DNA of 56,582 bases from Atopostipes suicloacalis DSM 15692 (GTDB lineage Bacteria; Bacillota; Bacilli; Lactobacillales; Carnobacteriaceae_A). Made by a program: the position numbers and the translations under genes. Positions 44,115 to 51,268 of the stretch are shown piece after piece (the first letter of the stretch is position 1; the number at the start of each line of letters is the position of its first letter). Under the pieces are notes generated by a model. It worked only from the letters and a program-made list of their open reading frames with translations, did not search any database and was not told where the DNA came from. The stretch spans positions 1 to 56,582 of the forward strand of contig NZ_FQUF01000016.1 of NCBI RefSeq assembly GCF_900129085.1. The letters are read 5' to 3'.

Positions 44115-44153
44115 GCACCTATTTAGATTAATACTCTAAGTAGGTGCTTTTTT
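44115..44153 (+). terminator. Attenuator terminator
   Basis: GCACCTATTTAGA and TCTAAGTAGGTGC pair over 13 positions with a single G-T wobble and a 7-base loop, followed by TTTTTT. It lies between promoter and first structural gene, so it must be read through for expression. Confidence 0.93.
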
Positions 44154-44207
44154 GTTTGGAAATTAAAGTTACATTGTAGGTTAGGAAAAATTGGAGGATG
44201 AGTACAT

Positions 44208-46652
44208 ATGAAAAGAAAGAGTATTTTATTTTTAGCCTTATTGAGTTTATTGCTGGGACTAAGTAGATTTCAGACAAGGCCAGTGGAAGCCAGTAATCAA
44301 GAAAAAGAGGTGGTTACGATTGGGATTTCAGCTCAATCAAAATCTTATAACTACTATGATGAAGAAAATGAATTGGCGGGTTTTGAAATTGATTTATTCA
44401 AAGCCATTGAGCAAGAACTTGATAACTATAAATTTGAATATGAAATTACAGAGTTTGCCTCGCTTTTTGCAGGAGTGGATTCAGGGAAATTTGACTTAAT
44501 CGTAAATAATATTGGAGAAAATTCTGAGCGTCGCGAGAAATATTTATTCTCCAAAAATCCTTATGTGATTACTCATAATGTTTTAATTACTCGTCCAGAT
44601 ACTGGTGAAGATGTGACTCTTGAGGAGATGGCGGGCCAAACGATTGGATTAGTAGCTGGTTCACTTCAAGCAATCTTTATGGAAAAATACAATGAAGAAA
44701 ATCTAGATCAGACGATTCAACTAGAGTATATTGATACGGATGGAGCAAATATTATTCGAGAAGTGGCGAGTGGAAGGTACGATATGACGATTTATTCAAC
44801 CACTTATCTTCAAGATGTTATTGAGACTTTTGGGTTGGATTTAGTCGGGCATCCGATTGAAAATGAAGATGAGATTCAACCACCTGGCGCTTACTTTCTA
44901 TATAACAAAAATCCCAAAAGCCTTGAGTTACGGAATGCTATTGACCAGGCGGTAGAAAGATTGAGAGAAGAGGGTACGCTGGCTGAGATTTCCGAACAAC
45001 ACTTTGGTCAAGATGACACGGAATTAACAGAAGAGATGATTGAAAAAAATGAGATGATTGATCAAGAAGTTTTAAGTCAAATGGGTGAAACAGAAGAAGT
45101 TCAAAAAGTCGTAGTGGGGACTTCTGGACAGACAAAACCTTTAAATTATTTTGATGATAATAATAATCTAGTGGGCCTTGAAATTGATATTCTGGAAGAA
45201 ATGAATCGTCGTTTAGATACTATTGATATTACTTATGAGATTACCGAATTTGCCTCTCTTTTCGCGGGCTTAGATTCTGGAAAATTTGATTTAGTGGCCA
45301 ATAATTTAGGGGAAAATGAAGAAAGGCGAGAAAAATTTCTTTTCTCACTTTATCCCTATGTGATTACGCATAATGTCATTATTACGAATATGGATCAAGA
45401 ACCCGATTTACAAATAAAAGATTTAGCTGGTAAAAGCTTTGGAGTTGTTCCAGCATCCCCTCAGTCGATGTTTTTGGAAAGTTGGAATGAAGAAAACCCT
45501 GACTTGGCTGTTGATATTCAATATATCGATTCAGATCCATCCACGATTATTCGCGATGTTCACTCTGGCCGATTTGATGCGACGATTTACAATACGACTT
45601 ATTTGCATGATGTTCAAGAAACTTTTGGCATCGAACTGCTCGCTCATCCCATAGAAGATGAAGATGCAATCCGGCCACCGGGTTCTTATTTTATCTACCG
45701 TCCGGAAGATGAAGCCTTACGTGATTTGATGGATAGTGCGTTAGCAGATATGAGAGAAGACGGTACTTTAGCTGAAATTAGTCATAAATATTTAGGCAGC
45801 GATGATACAGCACTTACGCAAGAAATGATAGATAAAAATGATGCCATTGAAGCAGAAAGATTGCAAGTAGCACAAGTAACAACAGAAGACACAAAAAAAT
45901 CTTCAGACGGAAAAATTTTCGCTCCGAAAATGATTCTTAAAATGCTACCAACGATTTTAAAAAAGTTACCGATTACGGTATTAATGACAATTGTAGCTGC
46001 GATTATTGGAGTTACTCTAGGTTTTATTATTGCAGTTATTAAGATTAATGAGGTTCCTATACTCACACAAATATTTAATGTTTTTGTTTCTTTTATGCGT
46101 GGCACCCCACAATTAGTTCAACTTTTCTTGGCCTTTTATGGTTTTCCTTTAATTGTTCAGTGGTTAAATGAGCGCTTTGGTTGGACTGTTGACGTGAATG
46201 GTATCCCAGCTTTGTTATATGTGTTTGTAGCTTTTGGTCTCAATGAAGCAGCATACAATTCTGAAACTTTCCGCGCAGCAATTTTATCGGTCGATCCAAA
46301 GGAAATTGAAGCAGCGAAATCTATTGGATTGACCGATCGACAAACGATGCGTCGGATTATTTTACCTTCTGCTTTAATTGTAGCGATTCCGAATTTAGGA
46401 AATAGTTTAATCAGTCTATTGAAAGGGACCTCGCTTGCCTTTACCGTGACTGTTATCGACATTATGGGTCAAGCTCGTATTTTAGCAGGTGCAAATCTTC
46501 GGTTCTTTGAAGCCTATATTGCGGTAGCCTTATTCTATTGGGTTTTCTGTATTTTAATTGAGCAAGGTGTTCGTTATCTTGAGCGAAAGCTAAATATAGC
46601 AGATCGACCTTTACAGACGCAAGATTCATTAACTGACGTGGAACATTCATAA
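44208..46652 (+). CDS. Amino acid ABC transporter: two substrate-binding domains fused to permease
   Basis: An 814-residue GlnP-like fusion. A signal/anchor segment (1-29) is followed by two SBP_bac_3 domains (about 35-270 and 297-530), which are similar to each other (FASLFAGVDSGKFDLIVNN, FASLFAGLDSGKFDLVANN), and a five-helix permease domain (about 560-795) with MRGTPQLVQLFLAFYG and the ATPase contact loop EIEAAKSIGLTDRQTMRRII. It imports amino acids across the membrane with the ATPase encoded next. Ligand is not readable from motifs; the Phe/Tyr leader and pheA/tyrA downstream suggest aromatic amino acids. Start follows GGAGG. GlnPQ-type transporters with tandem binding domains are typical of Lactobacillales. 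Confidence 0.92.
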   Translation: MKRKSILFLALLSLLLGLSRFQTRPVEASNQEKEVVTIGISAQSKSYNYYDEENELAGFEIDLFKAIEQELDNYKFEYEITEFASLFAGVDSGKFDLIVNNIGENSERREKYLFSKNPYVITHNVLITRPDTGEDVTLEEMAGQTIGLVAGSLQAIFMEKYNEENLDQTIQLEYIDTDGANIIREVASGRYDMTIYSTTYLQDVIETFGLDLVGHPIENEDEIQPPGAYFLYNKNPKSLELRNAIDQAVERLREEGTLAEISEQHFGQDDTELTEEMIEKNEMIDQEVLSQMGETEEVQKVVVGTSGQTKPLNYFDDNNNLVGLEIDILEEMNRRLDTIDITYEITEFASLFAGLDSGKFDLVANNLGENEERREKFLFSLYPYVITHNVIITNMDQEPDLQIKDLAGKSFGVVPASPQSMFLESWNEENPDLAVDIQYIDSDPSTIIRDVHSGRFDATIYNTTYLHDVQETFGIELLAHPIEDEDAIRPPGSYFIYRPEDEALRDLMDSALADMREDGTLAEISHKYLGSDDTALTQEMIDKNDAIEAERLQVAQVTTEDTKKSSDGKIFAPKMILKMLPTILKKLPITVLMTIVAAIIGVTLGFIIAVIKINEVPILTQIFNVFVSFMRGTPQLVQLFLAFYGFPLIVQWLNERFGWTVDVNGIPALLYVFVAFGLNEAAYNSETFRAAILSVDPKEIEAAKSIGLTDRQTMRRIILPSALIVAIPNLGNSLISLLKGTSLAFTVTVIDIMGQARILAGANLRFFEAYIAVALFYWVFCILIEQGVRYLERKLNIADRPLQTQDSLTDVEHS

Positions 46653-46682
46653 CATTCATGGAAATAAATCAACAAAATACTC

Positions 46683-46760
46683 GAGCTCACACGTGAAGAG
46701 CATCCTCCGCACGCGAGCGAGGGCAGCTCACACGCGGAGGAGATTGTCGGCACGCGAGCG
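46683..46760. repeat. GC-rich dispersed repeat (family C), two units
   Basis: Two units start at 46684 and 46725 (41-bp period), both running AGCTCACACG to GCACGCGAGCG. They lie in the 151-base gap between the permease and ATPase genes of one operon, so the transcript probably carries them. A third copy is at 32628-32666. The G+C content is far above the surroundings. GCTC near one end and GAGC near the other are complementary. Confidence 0.8.
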
Positions 46761-46803
46761 TATTAAAATATGAGACGAATTTTATTATACAAGGAGGAAT
46801 ACG

Positions 46804-47538
46804 ATGTTAAAATTATCAAATTGGTTTAAATCATTTGGAGACCATGAAGTGCTTAAAGATATTCATTTAGAAGTGCCTACGGGGGATGTTTTGACAATCA
46901 TTGGCTCATCAGGTTCAGGGAAATCAACCTTGCTTCGCAGCATTAATTTTTTGGAGCCGGCGGATAAGGGAAAAATTCAAATTGATGATGTGACGAAAGA
47001 TGTTCAAACAATGAAACAAGAGGATATTTTAAAGCTACGTCGAAAAACAGCGATGGTTTTTCAAAATTATGCTCTTTTTTCAAAGAAAACAGCTTTAGAA
47101 AATGTGATGGAAAGCTTACTTATGGTACAAAATCTTCCGCGAGCTGAAGCAGAAGAGATTGCTCATCATTATTTGGAACAGGTAGGAATGGGTGACCGAG
47201 CGGATTATCATACTATTCATTTATCAGGAGGCCAACAACAACGAGTAGGAATTGCTCGTGCATTGGCGATTGAACCAAAAGTGATTTTGTTTGATGAGCC
47301 AACTTCTGCCTTAGACCCTGAATTGGTCAGTGGTATCTTAGAAATTATTCAATCCATTGCTCATAATAATACGACAATGTTGCTGGTCACGCATGAAATG
47401 AATTTTGCAAAAGAAGTTTCAGACCAAGTTTGCTTTTTAGAAAATGGCGTAATTGTAGAAAAGGGAGATCCCAATCAAATTTTTAATCAACCTGAAAGTG
47501 AACGAACAAAAGCTTTTATTCAAGGCATTATACGTTAG
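46804..47538 (+). CDS. Amino acid ABC transporter ATP-binding protein
   Basis: A 244-residue polar amino acid transporter ATPase (GlnQ/TcyC type). Walker A GSSGSGKST, Q-loop VFQNYALF, signature LSGGQQQRVGIARAL, Walker B VILFDEPTSALDPEL and switch His in LLVTHEMNF are intact. It powers the preceding tandem-domain permease. GGAGG lies 6 bases upstream. It is separated from the permease gene by 151 bases of GC-rich repeat with no clear terminator, and from pheA by 14 bases. Confidence 0.95.
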   Translation: MLKLSNWFKSFGDHEVLKDIHLEVPTGDVLTIIGSSGSGKSTLLRSINFLEPADKGKIQIDDVTKDVQTMKQEDILKLRRKTAMVFQNYALFSKKTALENVMESLLMVQNLPRAEAEEIAHHYLEQVGMGDRADYHTIHLSGGQQQRVGIARALAIEPKVILFDEPTSALDPELVSGILEIIQSIAHNNTTMLLVTHEMNFAKEVSDQVCFLENGVIVEKGDPNQIFNQPESERTKAFIQGIIR

Positions 47539-47552
47539 AAAGTAGGAAAAAC

Positions 47553-48434
47553 ATGAAAATTGCTTATCAAGGAATTGCAGGTTCTTATTCTGAAACAGCG
47601 ATTCAAAACTATTTAAATCAAGAAGAAAATCAGTCATTAGAAGCTGAACTTATTAGTTATCCTAATTTTAAGGAAATGACTCAAGACTTGGTCACAGATG
47701 CTATTGATCTTGGTGTTTTTCCAGTTGAAAATTCGACTACTGGCTTGATCACGCGTACACTTGATTTATTTAAAGGGCTTCCTGTTTTTGTCGAAGAAGA
47801 GCGTTATCAGGAGGTTCGGCATACACTTTGGGGGCTTCCGGGTTCTTCTATAGGGGAATTACGAAAAGTTTATTCCCATCCTGAAGCACTTAGTCAGTCG
47901 CAAGCTTTTTTTGAAAAGCATCCCCATATTGAAGCGGCTCCTTATGTTGATACGGCTCAAGCCGCTTTGTATGTTCACGAAGAACAGGACCTAACAAAAG
48001 CGGCGCTTGCTGGTCCTCAAAATGGGGAACTCTATCACTTAGTCCCACTTTTGAATCAAATTCAGACTGAAAAAACGAATACAACTCGTTTTTTCATGAC
48101 GAAGCATTGGCAAAAGAGCGAAGAAACAGTCGAAAAAGAATTAGAAGCCTATTATCAAAAATATCCAGAGCGCACACGATGGATGCTCTATGTTGAAACG
48201 AAGCATGAACCTGGCTCTTTAGTGACACTCTTGAATATTTTCAACCTCTTTGATTGTAACTTAGAAGGTTTAGATGCGAGACCTATTCGTGATCAACCTT
48301 TTAAATACGGCTTCTTTATTGAAGTGGATGTGAGTAATTTGACAGGTAACTATCAGCTCTTATGGGAAAACCTTGAATATGCAAGTGAATATCTACAGAT
48401 CATTGGTTGTTTTAAGTCTTTAAATATTGAATAG
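47553..48434 (+). CDS. pheA: Prephenate dehydratase
   Basis: A 293-residue monofunctional prephenate dehydratase making phenylpyruvate for phenylalanine. The catalytic domain starts MKIAYQGIAGSYSETA, includes GVFPVENSTTGLI and the catalytic NTTRFFMT. A C-terminal ACT domain follows (about 205-290): MLYVETKHEPGSLVTLLNIF. The usual ESRP regulatory motif reads LDARPI instead, so feedback by phenylalanine may be altered. It is located 14 bases after the ABC ATPase gene and 13 before tyrA, in the operon with the Phe/Tyr leader peptide. Confidence 0.93.
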   Translation: MKIAYQGIAGSYSETAIQNYLNQEENQSLEAELISYPNFKEMTQDLVTDAIDLGVFPVENSTTGLITRTLDLFKGLPVFVEEERYQEVRHTLWGLPGSSIGELRKVYSHPEALSQSQAFFEKHPHIEAAPYVDTAQAALYVHEEQDLTKAALAGPQNGELYHLVPLLNQIQTEKTNTTRFFMTKHWQKSEETVEKELEAYYQKYPERTRWMLYVETKHEPGSLVTLLNIFNLFDCNLEGLDARPIRDQPFKYGFFIEVDVSNLTGNYQLLWENLEYASEYLQIIGCFKSLNIE

Positions 48435-48447
48435 GGAGATTAGTGTG

Positions 48448-49347
48448 ATGCAAAAAACTTTAAACATTGCAATTGTTGGTCTAGGAGTGATTGGTGGCTC
48501 ATTTGCTTGGGCCTTAAAAGAACAAAAAGAGTTTCCAGTGCATTTAATGGGAATGGACCACGATCCTAAAACGCTTGAACAGGCCCTTCAGGAAGGAGCC
48601 ATTGACTATGGGGAAACAAATAATCAAACCATTCTACAACAAGCAGATTTAGTAATCATCACCCTTTATCCAAATGATATTGTTAATTTTGTTGAAACAC
48701 ATCGAAGTGATTTTAAAGAGGGGACAATTTTAACCGATACAACAGGTGTAAAGGGAAATTTAGTAAATCAAATACAATCTGTTTTACCTGAAGATGTCGA
48801 TTTTATTTTTGGTCATCCGATGGCAGGGAAAGAAAGTCAAGGTTTTGCTTATGCGGATGGAGATACTTTTCAAGATGCTAACTATCTAATTACTCCTGTT
48901 GAATCGAATAAACAAGAAAATATTGAGCTTTTAACACGAATATTAGTAACCCTTGGCTTTAAACGGGTAAGCGAAGTAAATCCTCAAACGCATGATGAAA
49001 TGATTGCCTTTGTCAGCCAACTTTGCCATATTCTAGCCGTCTCTTTGATTAATAGTGACGAACCAGAACGTCAGACTGCCGAATTTGTTGGAGATACGTA
49101 TCGGGAACTTACCCGAATTGCAAAAATCAATGCTCCTCTGTGGACGGAACTTTTTCTCTATAATAAAGAAGAACTTTTAAAGGCCATGGAAAATTTTCAA
49201 AATCAATTTAATTATTTAAAGACTGCTATTGAACAAGAGAATCAGACTGCCTTAACAGATTTATTGGTAGAAGCTACATCACGAAGAAAAGAACTGGAGC
49301 AAGCAGATTTGAAATTACAATCCGCTACAAATAAAGAAGAAAAATAA
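48448..49347 (+). CDS. tyrA: Prephenate dehydrogenase
   Basis: A 299-residue NAD(P)-dependent prephenate dehydrogenase producing 4-hydroxyphenylpyruvate for tyrosine. Rossmann motif IVGLGVIGGSFAWAL, the conserved GHPMAGKESQGF with the catalytic His, and the helical dimer domain with FVSQLCHILAVSL are present. No ACT domain follows. ATG 48448 (or GTG 48445) is chosen, since GGGAG (48433-48437) lies at the pheA stop and the in-frame TTG 48427 is upstream of it. It is last in the operon, followed by a terminator. Confidence 0.93.
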   Translation: MQKTLNIAIVGLGVIGGSFAWALKEQKEFPVHLMGMDHDPKTLEQALQEGAIDYGETNNQTILQQADLVIITLYPNDIVNFVETHRSDFKEGTILTDTTGVKGNLVNQIQSVLPEDVDFIFGHPMAGKESQGFAYADGDTFQDANYLITPVESNKQENIELLTRILVTLGFKRVSEVNPQTHDEMIAFVSQLCHILAVSLINSDEPERQTAEFVGDTYRELTRIAKINAPLWTELFLYNKEELLKAMENFQNQFNYLKTAIEQENQTALTDLLVEATSRRKELEQADLKLQSATNKEEK

Positions 49348-49372
49348 TAAATAGAATATCAAAAGGAAAAGT

Positions 49373-49402
49373 CCTCTCTAAATGGATTAGAGAGGTTTTT
49401 TA
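49373..49402 (+). terminator. Rho-independent terminator after tyrA
   Basis: CCTCTCTAA and TTAGAGAGG form a perfect stem with a 5-base loop followed by TTTTTT. The 350 bases from here to the polysaccharide genes are AT-rich, with -10-like TATAAT (49621) and TATACT (49641) but no convincing -35. Confidence 0.9.
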
Positions 49403-49756
49403 TTTGTTAAAAGCAAAAAACAAGACAAGAATAATATTCATATTATTATATTTTTATATACGAATAAGAGTAGTGCATGTTTTGAATAAAAGAGTAGAAC
49501 ACAAACAACTATTGAATTGAAGCGGTTTGAACAAAGGGTAACTAGATTATAAATCATTAATTATGTGATAATAAAAACTTGCTAAGAAAATAAATAATAT
49601 AAACATGAATATAAGTGTAGTATAATACAATTATTCATGATATACTATTAAAAATCAGGTTTGAAAGAGCTTACAATTTTATAACTCACTAAATACATAG
49701 AAGATATCTTTTCGATGAAGGTGTTGTATTGGCATCTTTTAAAAAGGAGCGAGATT

Positions 49757-50563
49757 ATGAATGGAAATATGACATTAGAAAGTTTGTTGAAGTTGTTACG
49801 AAAGAACGTTCATATTCTTATTGGTTGGATGATAGGAAGTTTTGCAATTACGGTTCTTTTTACTTTTTATATTATAGAACCGCAGTATGAGTCGATATCA
49901 AGAATCGTGGTTAATCAAACAGAAAATAGAATGAGCAATATCACAAGCACAGATATTATGACCAATATCAGTCTAATGACAACCTATCAAAACATTATAT
50001 TGGAGCCTATTATTCTAGAAGAAGTAATTGAAATCACTCACTCAAAAAACACACTAGATGAAATGCGAGATAAGATTAAGTTTCAAAATGATGAAGAGTC
50101 TTTAGTTTTTGGTATTGCAGTAACGGATAAAGATCCTTTAATGGCAGCGGAGCTAGCAAACGTAACCGCTGAAACTTTCCAAGAAAAAATTGGAGAGATT
50201 TTACCTGTTAATTCGGTAACGATTTTATCCGAAGCCATCCCTAAAAAAACACCTACCTCGCCTAAGGTTCTTCAAAATATATTGTTTAGCATTTTGTTAG
50301 GATTTTTAATTGGTTTTATGCAAATTTTCCTAAGAAATCTGTTAGATAAACGAGTAAAAAGTAGTGAAATTATTACGGATTTAGGCTGGATTAATTTAGG
50401 TTCTGTCAATGAAATTTTACCTAGGGAATTAAAAGAGACCATCTTACCTGCTCCAAAACAAACGAAAAAAACTAAAACACGTCCTCGAGTAGAACAAGAT
50501 AGATTAGAGGAGGCTAGATATGTTCGACAAACGAAGGAAAAAATTGAAGCAAATGAGTCGTAG
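49757..50563 (+). CDS. cpsC: Polysaccharide co-polymerase / chain-length regulator (Wzz family, CpsC-like)
   Basis: A 268-residue Wzz protein. It starts with MTLESLLKLLRKN, has an N-terminal membrane helix (about 20-42), an extracellular domain and a C-terminal helix (NILFSILLGFLIGFMQIFL) followed by a basic cytoplasmic tail. In Gram-positive capsule and EPS systems this protein activates the CpsD tyrosine kinase. ATG 49757 follows AAAGGAGCGAG; the in-frame TTG/ATG further upstream lacks a ribosome site. Its end overlaps cpsD by 44 bases. It opens the surface polysaccharide operon. Confidence 0.9.
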   Translation: MNGNMTLESLLKLLRKNVHILIGWMIGSFAITVLFTFYIIEPQYESISRIVVNQTENRMSNITSTDIMTNISLMTTYQNIILEPIILEEVIEITHSKNTLDEMRDKIKFQNDEESLVFGIAVTDKDPLMAAELANVTAETFQEKIGEILPVNSVTILSEAIPKKTPTSPKVLQNILFSILLGFLIGFMQIFLRNLLDKRVKSSEIITDLGWINLGSVNEILPRELKETILPAPKQTKKTKTRPRVEQDRLEEARYVRQTKEKIEANES

Positions 50564-51233
50564 TCAAAAGAATCCCTCGAGTATGATTGCAGCGATAAGC
50601 CCCAATTCCAGAGTAGCTGAGCAATTTCGAACAATCAGGACAAATATACAATTCTCCATGGTCACTAAAAATTTACAGACGATTTTGTTTTCATCTTCTG
50701 GTCCTTATGAAGGAAAATCAACGATTTGTACTAATGTTGCTTCTGTATTTGCAGATCAAGGAAAGCGAGTACTTGTTGTTGATGCAGATATGCGGTTGCC
50801 TTCGATTGCTAAAATTTTCCATTTGAATAATAAAGTAGGACTTAGTACTTTGATGACTTCACAACATTTAAAAGTAGAGGAAGCGATTCAACATGTGGAA
50901 GCTGTTCATTTTGATGTTTTACCGAGTGGAATTGTTCCACCCAATCCCTCTGAATTGTTAGATACTGAGCGGATGGATGAAATTATTGATGAACTGAAGC
51001 AACAATATGATCTGATTTTATTTGATTTACCACCGATAGTTTCTGTTACTGATGCACAAATCATGGCGACCAAAGTAGATGGCGTTATTTTAGTCATTCG
51101 TAAAGACATTGCAGAAGTTGAAGAGGTTTATAAAGCGAAAGAATTATTAGATTTGGTGAATGCTAATGTGTTAGGTGCTGTTTTTAATGGTGAAACGAAT
51201 AACTATGACTACTCAAACTCTTACTATCGATGA
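50520..51233 (+). CDS. cpsD: Polysaccharide biosynthesis tyrosine autokinase (CpsD-like)
   Basis: A 237-residue BY-kinase. Walker A is SSGPYEGKSTICTN, Walker A' VLVVDADMRLPS and Walker B ILFDLPPIV; the C-terminus has a tyrosine cluster YDYSNSYYR, the autophosphorylation site. It regulates polysaccharide assembly together with CpsC. The ATG 50520 lies behind GAGGAGG inside the cpsC reading frame. No cognate phosphatase (CpsB/Wzh type) is encoded in the visible part of the cluster. Confidence 0.92.
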   Translation: MFDKRRKKLKQMSRSQKNPSSMIAAISPNSRVAEQFRTIRTNIQFSMVTKNLQTILFSSSGPYEGKSTICTNVASVFADQGKRVLVVDADMRLPSIAKIFHLNNKVGLSTLMTSQHLKVEEAIQHVEAVHFDVLPSGIVPPNPSELLDTERMDEIIDELKQQYDLILFDLPPIVSVTDAQIMATKVDGVILVIRKDIAEVEEVYKAKELLDLVNANVLGAVFNGETNNYDYSNSYYR

Positions 51234-51268
51234 GTCAATAGCTTTTTTTGAATAGGAGGACATAAAAT

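Larger units (their letters stand above)
43879..44153 (+). promoter_or_regulatory. Leader-peptide transcription attenuator (Phe/Tyr)
   Basis: The leader has a 21-codon ORF (43904-43969) with codons for FFFSYFRY, then four alternative segments and a terminator. CTTTAGCTATT (43942-43952), inside the Phe/Tyr codons, pairs over 11 positions with AATGGCTAAAG (44026-44036). CAGTTTG (43960-43966) pairs with CAAACTG (44007-44013). CCACCTAGA (44055-44063) pairs with TCTAAGTGG (44072-44080). CACCTATTTAGA (44116-44127) pairs with TCTAAGTAGGTG (44135-44146) as the terminator. The shared TCTAAGT allows 44072-44080 to compete for 44116-44127. No T-box consensus is present. The inference is ribosome-mediated attenuation. 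Confidence 0.75.

Noticed and set aside
43860-44207. T-box riboswitch upstream of the transporter operon
   Set aside because: No AGGGTGGNACCGCG-like T-box sequence or specifier stem is visible; a leader peptide with Phe/Tyr codons is present instead.
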